A stretch of DNA of 64,000 nt. Origin: Purshia tridentata. Its lineage: Eukaryota; Streptophyta; Magnoliopsida; Rosales; Rosaceae. Each line of letters begins with the position of its first letter. Positions within the stretch are counted from its first letter, which is position 1. A model generated the notes under the pieces. It was not told where the DNA came from. It ran no database searches and saw only the letters and a list, made by a program, of their open reading frames with translations. This document shows positions 10,092 through 21,929 of the stretch, in pieces. A program made the translations under genes and the position numbers. The DNA lies in NCBI GenBank assembly GCA_003254885.1, contig QANT01001427.1, forward strand, positions 1 through 64,000, written 5' to 3'.

Positions 10092-11830
10092 GTTTCATGG
10101 CTTTTTTACAAGGTATGGTTTGTTGGAAACATGCTTTCTTTATTTTCTAATGAATGATCAATTTAGTGTTTGGGCTGCAATTGGAAGAAAACTTTTATAC
10201 TCAGTGTAGGAGATACAATGTGAATCTCTGAAGGGTTCTTAGTTACTCTGCTTTTTACATTTCTCTTGAATAAAACTACATTCCCTGACAGGCAGTGGTT
10301 CAAGAAGAATCTTTTTTCTTCTTTTTTAATCTCTTCTTGGGAATTTAGAGACTTGTACTATATGACTGAGAAACTCTGAGACCCATTCACGAGAAGCTTA
10401 TTACTTGTCCTTGTTAAATGAAGAGCTTATTAATTCTAAGTATGCCAACAATTTAAATAACTGAGCAACTTAATAGCTGTCCCTAAACAACTTATTGGTT
10501 GTGCTGGTGCCCTTGGGCTCTTGTTTGTTAAATCTTGTATTTGTTTTCTGTTCTGGCCTGTCTTCTGTGCAGTCCTGCAGCTTTGTATCTCCTCTTTAGT
10601 GCTTAATAAATTTTATTTACTGAAAGAAAAAACAACTTTATTAAATAGATTCGAATATGTGACAGTGAAAATGACACCATTCAGACCAACTGATGCAGAG
10701 CTCCTTGTTTAGGATCTCATCAGCTCATGTGTTTTTGTGAAAGCACATGGATTAAGTTAATAGAGTATGTCCAGTGATATTTGTGCCACATTTTCATGTT
10801 TGATCGTCTTATACTTGTTAAACTTCTTATATGGTATAATTGAGTACCTTGTTCCGAGAGATTGTCTTTTCTGCCCCATCTGCTGTCAAATCAGTATGTT
10901 TTTGAGATAAAGATCACTTGGGGCCTTCATACCTGATGAAAATACAACTGAAACCCTTACTCATTCTTGAGACAAGTCTTGCTACCACCCTGCTTGTTTT
11001 AAATTTATAGTTCCTTACCAGTTAAGTTCCCATCGGTACTATTGATCAGCAATTACAGAGCAGCTCATATAAGCTATCTCCACTTGGCTTTTCTTTGTCA
11101 TCTGATGCATTGCAGTGTTATCATTATTTGGCTCCTGGAAAGTTTTATAGTCTAGCAAGGACATGAATGATAAAGTGCTTAAGAATATTGAAAATAGCGG
11201 CATGGTGACAAGTCCACTCGTCTCTCTCACGCAGTCCTTGGGTTGGGTTCCGGTCGTCACTCATCAGTAGCCTAGCAATTTATGTCAATCGTTTTGTAAC
11301 AGAAACTGTAAGGACTTAACTAATTACTTGTCTGTTTATATTTGAAATATGCCAATAATGAACACTACAATTGGACAAAATTGGACAAAATATGGTAGCT
11401 ACTCTGTTGAATACAGTAGGTTCTTCCATTAACGTTTCAGCTTCAGTGGCATTATTCTGCTTCAACCTCTGTTTTTATATTCTTCCTAAGCTTAGCATTT
11501 TGAAGCTGTTATCTGCAGAGGACAAGAAGCCTCTCCCTAGTTATTTCTTATTTTATTAGAGAAGAAGAGAACATTTTATCACTGGTAACAATGGGCTTCT
11601 TTTCCTAACGTGTTCCATCCCATTTGTATGCGTCTGACCGAAAGAATCCCAAAATGGCATTTTAGGTTTTCCCGGCAATGATATCTTATTTGCTCACTAT
11701 ATATATATATATGTGTGTGTGTGTCAATTAAATTTAAGATTTTTATGGCAAATCCTACTTCCACGTCTGACCGAAAGAATCCCAAAATGGCATTTTAGAT
11801 TTTCCCGGCAATGATATCTTATTTGCTCAC

Positions 11831-11861
<31 letters not shown>

Positions 11862-12655
11862 CAATTAAATTTAAGATTTTTATGGCAAATCCTACTTCCC
11901 CTAAAATGTTTACCACCGGACCAACCAACCGATGATGTGCCCTATTGGAAAATATTAACTCTCCCTTATATTACTCTTTTTAAATAAAAAACTCACTTAT
12001 ATATATTACTCTTCTTCCTTTTTTGGCCAACTTATATTACTCTTTTTTATTTCTCTCATTCTTAGCCAAGTACTCTCTATTTCATTGGAAACTATTAAAA
12101 ATTTAGTGAGTGGACTATGCAGCAACCATGATTATGATCTATGAGTAAGATTGTAGATTGTATTAGACCAACCCAAGATTTTGTTTTAATGGGCCAGCCA
12201 ATTCTTGGGCCAATAGAGAAGAAGTCCAAAGTTTGCCTAGGAATATTCACGGTATTATACTGACTACTAACTTACTAAGACCATTTATTATCTAATTACT
12301 TGACTTATGATTGCGACACGCGGATCTACATTAGGCCCCCCCCAAGTCTCAAGTTGGCATGGTGGCTTACATGGTAAGCTAGAATAGAATCGCCAACATT
12401 ACATCCCTGCTCGTACATGGACTTTTTATATTTTTAAGAGATAATTAATAATAAAAGGAATATTGATGCGCAGCAACAAAGCACCCCCGGCAAGGCACCT
12501 TCACGAGAGAGAGAAACACACACAGAGATAGAGCTACATACAAGTTACAACAGCAGACACCATGACTCCTCTTTCCAGATCTACAACTCCCTCCTAATTC
12601 CTAAAACCTCGTCGTTTTAATGGAAACCTGAGAGACTCCCCCAATCAGCTTAATA
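10092..12655. other. Intergenic region without recognised gene
   Basis: Small frames at 10521-10712, 11039-11260 and 11371-11559 have AT-driven composition and no family resemblance. A 133-bp tandem duplication lies at 11631-11899. 12440-12655 is probably LPEAT1 promoter and 5' UTR, with a CACACACAGAGA run. Confidence 0.55.
11631..11899. repeat. 133-bp tandem duplication with TA/TG microsatellite
   Basis: The segment beginning CGTCTGACCGAAAGAATCCC at 11631 restarts at 11764. Copies are nearly identical apart from one G/A change and different lengths of the internal (TA)n(TG)n tract, the second being longer in TG. This is a recent tandem duplication followed by slippage. Confidence 0.92.
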
Positions 12656-15163
12656 ATGGAGTCCGAGCTCAAAGACCTCAACTCCCAACCGGCAAAACCC
12701 GTCGTCCACGACGAAGTCGACAGCGGCAGCTCCACCAAGGACGACCGCCCGCTTCTCAAACCCGACCCGCCCCAACAAGTCTCCGCCGAAGAGCTCCAGG
12801 AGCTCGAGAAGAAATGCGCCGCCTACGTCCGCCGCGATGTGTACGGTACAATGGGACGCGGCGAATTGACGTGGCGGGAGAAGGCGTTACTGGGCGTGGC
12901 CATGGTGACGTTGGTTCCGATACGCGTGGTGGTGATTATGACGCTGTTGGTGTTCTATTACTTGATTTGTAGGATTTGCACGGTTTTTTCGGTTCCGAAT
13001 CGGGACGAGGGGCAGGAGGACTACGCGCACATGGGCGGGTGGAGGAGGGCCGTTATTGTCCAGTGCGGCCGCTACCTATCCAGATTCATGCTCGTCGTTT
13101 TGGGCTTTTATTGGATCAACGAGACCTACCGGATTTCGGATACCGAGCCCAAGCCCACCACCGAGGTACTTACTCTCTCTTTCTTTCTTTCTTTATAGTT
13201 TATTCTCTACTAGTGTATGTTCAGTTTGTTCTTGTTCTTTTGGTTAGGCCAAAGATGAGACCGAAGAAGAGCCTGAAAGGCCTGGAGCTATTATATCGAA
13301 CCATGTATCGTATCTGGATATCTTGTATCACATGTCTACTTCCTTCCCAAGCTTTGTTGCCAAGGTTTGTTACTTTGTATCACACTGCTATCAAAATTCA
13401 TTCAAACCTAATCCAATCTTGATCTTTTCATTGACGTATTTCTGTGTCGGGCCTGCCTGTCGTTTGTCAATTTTTGTCATGGACTTTATTGGTGAAGAGA
13501 TCGGTAGCTAAACTTCCTCTAGTTGGTCTCATCAGGTTTGTTAAATTCGTATTAACTTTCTTTTAAAGTTCATTGTCTCTGTTTTAGGGAAAATGCGGAA
13601 TTTGTTTCATCATAAGAGCATATCATAGTTTGCACTATTATATCTTTCTGAAAATCTCTTCTCTTTTATAGTATAGACTATGGTATACAGTGATTTTAAT
13701 GGGAGGGAGAAAGGAACTCACTTTCCGATTTATATTTTTGACAGCAAGTGCCTCGGTTGTGTCTATGTTCAGCGGGAGTCAAAATCATCTGACTTCAAGG
13801 GTGTTTCAAGTACGTAAATTTTAGACATCTCTATATTCTTTCTAATTTTCTCAAAATTTGTGTTGGTTAGATTATTTTAGATAACTTTGACAGTGCCACA
13901 AGTGGGGGTAGGGCTGAAAACATTTGATCCTTCCCAATGCCCGCATTGACTGGAGCCTTGTACACTGGAGTGCCTTATTATTAGTGGCCAAGTATATGTT
14001 TTCTTTATTTCCCACTTAATCCGCTTCTTGTCTTGCAGGTGTTGTGACTGAAAGAGTCCGGGAAGCACATCAGAATAAGTCTGCCCCACCAATGATGCTT
14101 TTCCCAGGTTAGATTGTGCGACTGATTATTTTCTTCAATGGACTGAGGAGCACTTTGAAGTTACATCTATAAGCTTGATTACTGCCAAGATTATATTATA
14201 AGCAAACAGTGACAGTAGAAAAGAATTCCCAATAAAATAAGTTTCAAACTTGTTCTTGGATGTCTTAATGGATCTTTTCTCCATATATAGTGAAACTAGT
14301 TTGCAATTCATTACTTAGCGACTTGCGTTTGGTTGTCAAGCATATAATTTCCTATACTACTGTTAACTGTTTAATTTATCTTTAATCTTTCTGCAGAAGG
14401 AACTACTACAAATGGTGACTTTCTTCTCCCATTCAAGACAGGAGCATTTTTGGCCAAAGCTCCAGTGCTTCCAGTGCTTCTTAGATATCCTTACCAGAGA
14501 TTTAGTCCTGCCTGGGACTCCATATCTGGGGTGAGTATATCTTAAGCAATCTCTGTAATCACCTATAAAGAAAATACTTGATAGTTCAAGCTAATTTGGA
14601 CATAATTCAAATTATTGTAATTTTGGAATTGGGAAACTCACTGAGTGTGTCTCTCAATATCCTCCTACTGAACCACTGTCATATACACTGTTTACATATA
14701 TCAGGCATATACACTGTTTACACGGGCTGTTACAATTCAGTCAAATGCATCTACATATTTCCTTTTACAGCCTTCTAGACGTTTACTTTTAGTTCCCTGA
14801 TTCACTTCATTTGCAGGTGCGCCATGTGATATTTCTTCTGTGTCAATTTTTAAATCACATAGAGGTCACAAGGTTACCAGTTTATTACCCCTCACAGCAA
14901 GAAAAGGATGATCCAAAACTCTATGCTGATAATGTCAGAAGGTTGATGGCCAGTGAGGTATCCATCTCCCCTAAAGCACATAATGAAAAAGTTTCATCTC
15001 TTTTCTCACTTGAGAGCATAACTTGATCCCATCTGTGTTTCTGTTTTGTTTACAGGGAAACTTGACTCTATCAGACATTGGACTTGCTGAGAAGCGGGTT
15101 TATCATGCCGCTCTTAATGGTAATAATAGCCGTCCTAGTGTTTTGCATCAGAAAGACGATTGA
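12656..15163 (+). CDS. LPEAT1: Lysophospholipid acyltransferase LPEAT1
   Basis: Acyl-CoA-dependent enzyme that reacylates lysophosphatidylethanolamine in the ER membrane. Eight exons (12656-13165, 13248-13364, 13498-13535, 13745-13809, 14039-14107, 14397-14530, 14817-14957, 15056-15163) give an open frame of 393 residues, close to the ~398 of LPEAT1. An acidic N-terminus precedes a hydrophobic segment (VTLVPIRVVVIMTLLVFYYL), then a second membrane stretch. The acyltransferase signature is complete: HVSYLD (catalytic His189 and Asp194, the HX4D box), VYVQRES, and FPEGTTTNGDFLLPFKTGAF. Exon 3 is only 38 bases. The C-terminus ends in QKDD; a terminal acidic/lysine string is typical of ER residents, though I would not call it a proven signal. 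Confidence 0.93.
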
Positions 15164-16376
15164 TAAATTTCATGGCCTCGCTCGCAGTTGAGTTTCTTAG
15201 TTTTCGTTGGTAGTTGTTCATGATTGCACAGCCACAGTGAGGGGTGGTCATCATCATTATCAACTTGTAATGATGTGCCATTGCTGAGAAACCCTATGGT
15301 GTGCCATTATTAACTTGTAAACCCGTGCTTATGGAAACTGTGGCCTTTATCGCTAGAGAATCCAACCTGAGAGTATAATGAATTTATGTTAGTGTGGTGT
15401 TTGTATTTTACCATGTTAAATGCATTGCAACCCCTTTAGACGAAACTTTGCACCTGTAAATCTGAAGCATCTCTTTCATGTTCCTGCAGGTTTGTTTTGC
15501 CAATGCTAATTCGGATTCGCCATCTGTATATTCATTGTAGATTCCATTTGTTAATAGGGAAAAATTAAAATTTATGTGATTGCGGAAGTAATATTTTTTG
15601 GTCAGATTAGTTTATTTATCTGATGCTGTGGAATTAATTTATTGGTCAGATTGGTTACATTCTTTAAGTAGGCCTTTTTGATTGTTTTATGTTCCATCAG
15701 TTGATGATGGAAGGATCGGAGGAATTGATTTATCCCACAATTGCTGCACTGAATACATTGTATTGCTAATTTGCTATTAACTATCAAAAGTTTGTTACAT
15801 TAAAAATTGGTTCCTCAATTATAAACTGTGGTCTTGGTAATGCCAAAATGGCGCCAAAGTGTGATGATCTATATCAATCTGTCCTTTCTTGTGCTTCACC
15901 CTTACTTATCACATCTTGCAAATTGCAATGGAGGTTCAGTATTCGAGAATAATCCACATACATTCCCATTTACGATCTTGGACGAGCAATTCCATTGCAT
16001 GAGTTATATAAATGAAGGTCAAATAGCAAACCCCGCAATTTCCGGTATTTAGGCTTTGAAATGGGAATCAGATTTACTGCACATTGATTGCCAAAACAAT
16101 GATGATTTTCAAACTAGAGGTAAATAAAAAGGGGAAATAAAAGAGAGAACTGATAGCAATTTCTTCATAGATTCGCTGTAAACAAGAGTTACAACGATCA
16201 CAAACATCTCTCCACAAACCTGGAAGAACAAAAACAATCTGAGTAATGGCAGTCTTCAAGTGCTGACCCACAAAAACTTAGGAACAAGTTCTCCTCATTA
16301 AGGTTATGGAGGTCCATCATCATATCAGACTTCTACAGACATCCATGGTTGTAAGACCAATCTTCCAAACACTATC
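15164..16376. other. Convergent 3' flanks, no gene
   Basis: Lies between the ends of LPEAT1 (+) and the PPPDE peptidase gene (-). To about 15530 it is likely LPEAT1 3' UTR; from about 16050 on it is likely the 3' UTR of the peptidase on the other strand. The middle is AT-rich with a repeated TTATTGGTCAGATT-like word. Confidence 0.5.
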
Positions 16377-17867
16377 TCACCTTTCCTTCAAGGAACCATT
16401 GCTTGACCTTCTCAATTCCCATGGTGGCAAGCAACCTTTCAAGGGTGACTGTAGAAACAATGAAGATGATGACAATTGCTTCTGCCGCATTGAGATAGAA
16501 GACAGGGAACTGAAGGCACTTCTCAAACTCCTCTTCTCGCTATCATATGGTTGGCAGTTAGGATCATGTTGTACAGCAGAAATCTTTAGGGCTTCAGGAA
16601 GTATGCAGTTGCATATTGAACCTGCCACATATTGATTACATATTCCAAGTTAAGTTGGCTTGGTTTTCCACCATTCATTAAATGCTCTCATTTTCGAATG
16701 ACTCAAAGTCTCCTTTTTCTTATGAAAATACTTATCATCAGAATGATAATTCGAATGAATTTCAAAAGCAGTGTTCCACAAACTCCAACATATAAAAAGA
16801 GACATATTCAAACTCCACAGTCCATATGCAAAAGGAAAATACAGGGGGATACTCGTACCAAACTTAAAGCAACTAAGTTTTACAGGGTTCCCATAAAAAA
16901 AGTCTACAGTGAGACCATGTAACACATGTTTATAGGGCAGCTAGGCACGTAAACAGATAAGGGGCTGCCTAACTAGCAATGATTCAATTATAGTCAAACA
17001 AGTGCTTAAATCCAAAATGCCTAAGCCTAAGAAGAGTTCTTGGTGAATTTTGTGCAAATAATTTAATGAATCAACTTTCATCTCAATCCTGAAAAGAGTG
17101 AGGTGAGGAAAGGATACCTATTCTTGCTAGTCGATTTACCCATTTTGGAATTGATTTCCCAGTTAGCTTGTAACAAATATCCCTGCAGAAATGGTTGCAG
17201 TTCTTGACAATCAGGTGATATGTATCACCATTGTAGTTCAAAGACTGGCGCTCCATAAACTCCCTAACCTGAGTGGGGTTCAAGCATGTGGTCCCAATAA
17301 ATATAGACTTCCTGAACTTGAATCCTGGGCATTGTCGAGGTTCAACCTCAAAAACGCCACTGGTAGGGTAGTCATGTGCTCCAAATGCATACTCTACACC
17401 ATGAACTGTACCGAGCAAGTGGACTATTAGAAAATCTGAACTTCATTTAATTGAAGCAATATAAAGAGGAGAATAATTGAAGCAATATTTAAGTGGTTAT
17501 TCTGCTGCCTAATGTACACAAATAGCCCTCAGAAAATAAAGAGGATCAACTTAAAATCCCCACAATGAACAAATATAGGTATGGCTCAGTTTAAGCTTGA
17601 ACACAGAATACATTAGGCAGATTGTATAAAGTGGCAAAAACAGAACACAAGCTTACCTTCAACACCAGAGTGAAAAATTCCAAGGCCTGCCCAATATACA
17701 TAGCCATTCATGGGTGTCAAGTCATATACATTGAGATAAACTGGTGCTTTGCCTGGATCACGGCAATCTGACTTTGATTTGGGAAATAAACAAAAACGGG
17801 TGGCTGATTTGTTTTTCAACTGAAGTGGGACAATGGATTTCCATCTTTTCTTTAATTCAAATTTCAT
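16377..17867 (-). CDS. PPPDE/deSI-type thiol peptidase
   Basis: Likely a papain-fold deSUMOylating or deubiquitinating isopeptidase of the DeSI family. Three exons read in transcript order 17867-17657, 17405-17118 and 16621-16377, giving 247 residues. It begins MKFELKKRWKSIVPLQLK and continues with PVYLNVYDLTPMNGYVYW. The catalytic pair is visible: His66 in GLGIFHSGVE and Cys140 in LIVKNCNHFCRD. GVEYAFGAHDYPTSGVFEVE lies between, and the C-terminus RSLRSAFSSLSSISMRQKQL precedes LQSPLKGCLPPWELRR. It closely resembles Arabidopsis At1g47740 as I remember it. An in-frame upstream alternative start at about 17900 lacks a family match. A spliced 5' UTR is likely. Substrates in plants are unknown. 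Confidence 0.92.
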
Positions 17868-17914
17868 GTTTCCTTGATAGTATAACCAGAACTCAGTCAA
17901 TGCTTGATTTCAGC

Positions 17915-19137
17915 CTGTGCATATGGGTAAACATAAAGACATAACTCACATAAATTTAGAAGGATGATGAAGGAAAAGGCAAGAAAGTAAAAGAAAAAGA
18001 AAAAGAAAAGATGTTAATGAAGCCAATAACTCTCCACAGTACTCCAGGTATAACTTCCTTGGTCATATTTAAATCCTGATTAAGCAATGAACATAATATC
18101 TTCTGTTAAAACTCAATCACTTTGTTATATAATGTTTATTGACACAACTGACAGAAGTTATTTTAATGAAGGCTTGAAATCCCAGCAAGTAAAACAAAGC
18201 ATACCATTTCATAGAAGTTTCTAATGTGAAAGTTAGTAAAAGATAATCATGATTGTGGTGCGAGTCATGCAGACTTGTTAATGAGCCTGTTTATAATGAT
18301 AGACAGAGTCTACAGACATGTAAAGACGTCAGAAACCATGAGCTTTACTCATAGGTTGACTTCAGTTGTAAACATTTCGGAAAATTGGTTTATTAGAATG
18401 CATAAGAGAGCAGAGAGAGAAGGGGCGGCGTTAGTCAACTAAAATTTTTTAAGAACCGCTGTTCCAACTAATTCTGGTTGTCAAACAAAAACATTTAAAA
18501 TCATAAATAAATAAACCCAAATGCATCAAATACGTATTGTTGATCGACCATACATTAGAAGGCAAAAATGAAATGTTTGGTAAATAAATCCAATATTTTA
18601 TAACCCTAAACTTGAACTTCAAGTACTAAAATTGACTAGAGTTGCAGCATTATCTTCAACAAAAGAAAGGAACAATTTTCATGGGTAATCAAGAAAACAG
18701 GGTCAAGTAAAGATCTACAAGAGATCTAGTCTAAACCAGTCGCTATGAAGCAGAGAGATATGTAATTAAAAGTAACATTTTAATGAGCCTGTTTTTGAAT
18801 ATAACTTATCTATCAGACTGATAATGACAAACAGTGTAGCTACTCATCTTGCCCAGAAAAAAGCAGCAGAGTTATTCATCCAAAAATTTATAAAATAAAA
18901 CAGAATTGCAGAGTGCTCTTTTGGTTGCTGAGAAAAAAACTACAGAAAAAAAAGAAGAAGGAATTTTACTGCAGCCATTTCAAAACGCAATCCATTATAA
19001 TTCCCATTTATTATTTGTTTACCCGGAATTTCTTGGCTACCAACCGGACCCAAAACATTATCAGCCCCAAAAAATTAAAATAATTAAAGAAAAATTCTTA
19101 GGAAACATGAAGAATAGTGGGACTCACGGATTCAAAG
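17915..19137 (-). other. Probable 5' UTR intron of the PPPDE gene
   Basis: On the minus strand a good donor (ATCC/GTGAGTCC) ends at 19138 and an acceptor (TGTGCACAG/G) precedes the coding exon at 17914. No coding frame lies between. An untranslated first exon would then occupy about 19138-19430. This is read only from splice-site sequence and needs transcript support. Confidence 0.4.
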
Positions 19138-19439
19138 AAGACAGTCATTAGAGCCCAGCAAAACCCAGCTTCTTAAACATTGAAGCAGCTGTGTTTCAGA
19201 GCCAGAATGCCAACAACCGCAATGAAAGGCCTTTGTATTCCTCCAACTCACTCATTTCTCAACTCCCAATTCTGAATTCTAACGCGACAAAAATAAAATA
19301 CAAAGAAGAAAAGGGAAAATAAACCCAAAATTGGAAGTTTAAGGGCAAAGCGTTAAATCAACAATCTTTTGGGAAAATCTGATTGAGATGCGAAAGAGGA
19401 ATATCATTATTAGAGTGTAAGGAAGAAGAAGAAAGCGGA

Positions 19440-21929
19440 CATCACTGTTATTACAGTCAGGAATCTCATTGTCCACTTACTACAAGTCTACCCCTTTGTT
19501 TATTTTTTTTAATATTGTTCTTTAACTAAAGTAGCAAGCCAACAACTAATTATAGGAAAAAAGTTATTTTCAATCTAAAAAATTAGGAAAAAAGTAAACT
19601 AGTATTAATGGATAACACTGCCGATAATATATATTTTCTTTTTGAGAAATACATATAATATTAATATATTCCTGAAGTAGACAGTAGACTCAACTAAAGC
19701 AAGTCTCCTTTTCTTGATAAAAAAAAAAAAAAAGAAATATATTCCTGAAGTAGACAGTAGACTCAACTAAAGGCTAAAGCAAGTCTCCTTTTCTTGATAA
19801 AAAAAAAAAAGAAAAGAATATAAGTTCCCTTTTCAAAGGATTGTTGTGTGGTCGTTATCTGCCCGTCCCTCATGTGGGATATGTAAATAATGTAATGATA
19901 TATCATTTGGTTGATTGAAACTTCAATTTTTAATTTTTAATTTGTTTGAAGAGCGATATTTTAATTTTTTTTTTAAGAGCAATATTTTGACTTATTCTAA
20001 TCTTAAATAATTATCCTGTATACTTTTAATACTTGAACTAATTCTAAAGGCTTATATTATATCATATTCAAATTTTAAATTATTTTAAACGAAATATAAA
20101 AAAATATTATTAGGCTAATAATTAATTCGTGGTATTAAAACTTAAAACTTAAATTCAAATGAGAACAAGTATGAATAAAAACTTCAAATTGTAAATGAAA
20201 TAAATAACTTGGTTTTTTTTATCTATTCATGTAGTCGGACAGAGACACAAGTGTTCAACTTGACTTTATCACTTATGGGCTAATAAGATACATACAAGGA
20301 AGACAGGACAAAACAAACTAAACCATAAAAGAAACAACAGCACAAGACAATCTATATAGATTAAACGCATGTGAAAAAGAGGGAATTGCCTTAAAGTTTA
20401 AACTAAAACATAGTTGCTAAATAATAATACTTTAAAAACTGCTTCTTTTTGTTTGTGAAAGAGGAGTTTTTTTTTTTTGGGGGGATGAAAAGAGAAGTTG
20501 CTTTAAACTAACAAAACAGTCCAATGATTGGGGTTGGAGGGAAGGGGTTTTGAAATCTGAATAAGAGATTTAGAACTGTGATGTGAATCCAAACATTGTA
20601 TACTTTGGAAACTCTCAATTAAATGATTGGGGAATAAATTAAAACCCACTTCTATAATTTTATTACATAATGAAAAAGGGATTTGTGATATTATAAATGG
20701 CATTATAATTCTTAATTACTACCATGTCCCTTTAGGTAGTAGTGAAGTCAGTTTGACTGTTGACAATGTGGGTGTCTGTTGTCTAATATATTTGAAGTGA
20801 AAGTACAGACTTGCCAGCTCTTACTTGCTGTCTATAATCTTATATACAGAAGGGTACAGCTACTTTTATGTCCACTGCTTTTATGGCCTCCACGGACATC
20901 TTGTGCTGGTTACTCCAGTTTCCTCCTATGCATCAACACCAGTATTCATTAATATCTGCCCTGAAATATATGTATAAATAAACACTTATGGCTAAATTAT
21001 GAATTGATGATTGAAGGAAGTGAAGAAATACATGTCCCACATGCATTGTCGATCTCAACAATCTTTTCATTTAATGATTTCAGCTGCAATTCGGATCGAC
21101 CCACCAGACTTTTATAGGTTTATATAATCTCAACTCTCAAGATATTATTTTAAGTCAATATCTTTGTGTGAAATAAAACTCTATTGGGTTTGGAAAAATA
21201 GATTGAATATATAATTATTATATTTTAGAAAAATATATATATATATATTTCTAGAAAAATAGATTAAATATATTTACTTATTACATAACCTAGCATTTGA
21301 AAATAAATAAAAGCTTGTTTTAACTTTTATCAGAATGTGGGTCCCACCACACGTCTGTTGGCGGACTTGGATTAGATATGTGTCCTTGACGCTCCCCTCC
21401 GCATCGGCATCAATCAATTCAATCATGTACGTCGAGGTGGTGTCGTTTTGTCGCAAGAGACGACAATCTACTTCCAATTGAAATACTAGAAACGACAAAA
21501 GTATTCAACGAGTAAAGCTGTCGAGTCCTAGTCTACTCCTACAAGCTTTCATCACATGGAAACGTTGAAATCACTTCCAAAAGTTGGGACCGCGATCAGT
21601 CGGCTATGTCTTTTTAAATTTACTCTTTGCTCGTGCAGTAAAACTGTAAAAGTCTACAATCGTTTAATCCAATCGTAGTAGTAATGGGCCTGAGAGATTG
21701 GACTACCCCATACATAAATGGGCCCACTAACTTGAGGGTGACCAATCTGGAAGATTGAATTAAACAAAGTATGCAAGGCCCAATGATAAAATAATGAGTG
21801 TCTTTTGCTTATCTGCAATCAAAATGATATATAAATAAATGTTGATTTCATTATGTGCACTTGTGTTAACAAGAACTCCATCAGCGTCTTTTCTGACAAC
21901 CCAGCACATTTCCATTGAACATCAAATTG
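19440..21929. other. AT-rich intergenic region
   Basis: Contains a 73-bp tandem duplication (19665-19815), poly(A)/poly(T) tracts and TATATA runs near 21233. The frames at 20503-20703 and 21274-21498 have no recognisable content. Downstream of JAC1 (minus strand), 21830-21929 is likely its 3' UTR. Confidence 0.55.
19665..19815. repeat. 73-bp tandem duplication ending in poly(A)
   Basis: TATATTCCTGAAGTAGACAG at 19665 restarts at 19738. The second copy carries an extra GGCTAAA beside CTAAAGC, a small internal slippage. Each copy ends in CTTGATAA followed by an A run, so the run may have seeded the duplication. Confidence 0.9.
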
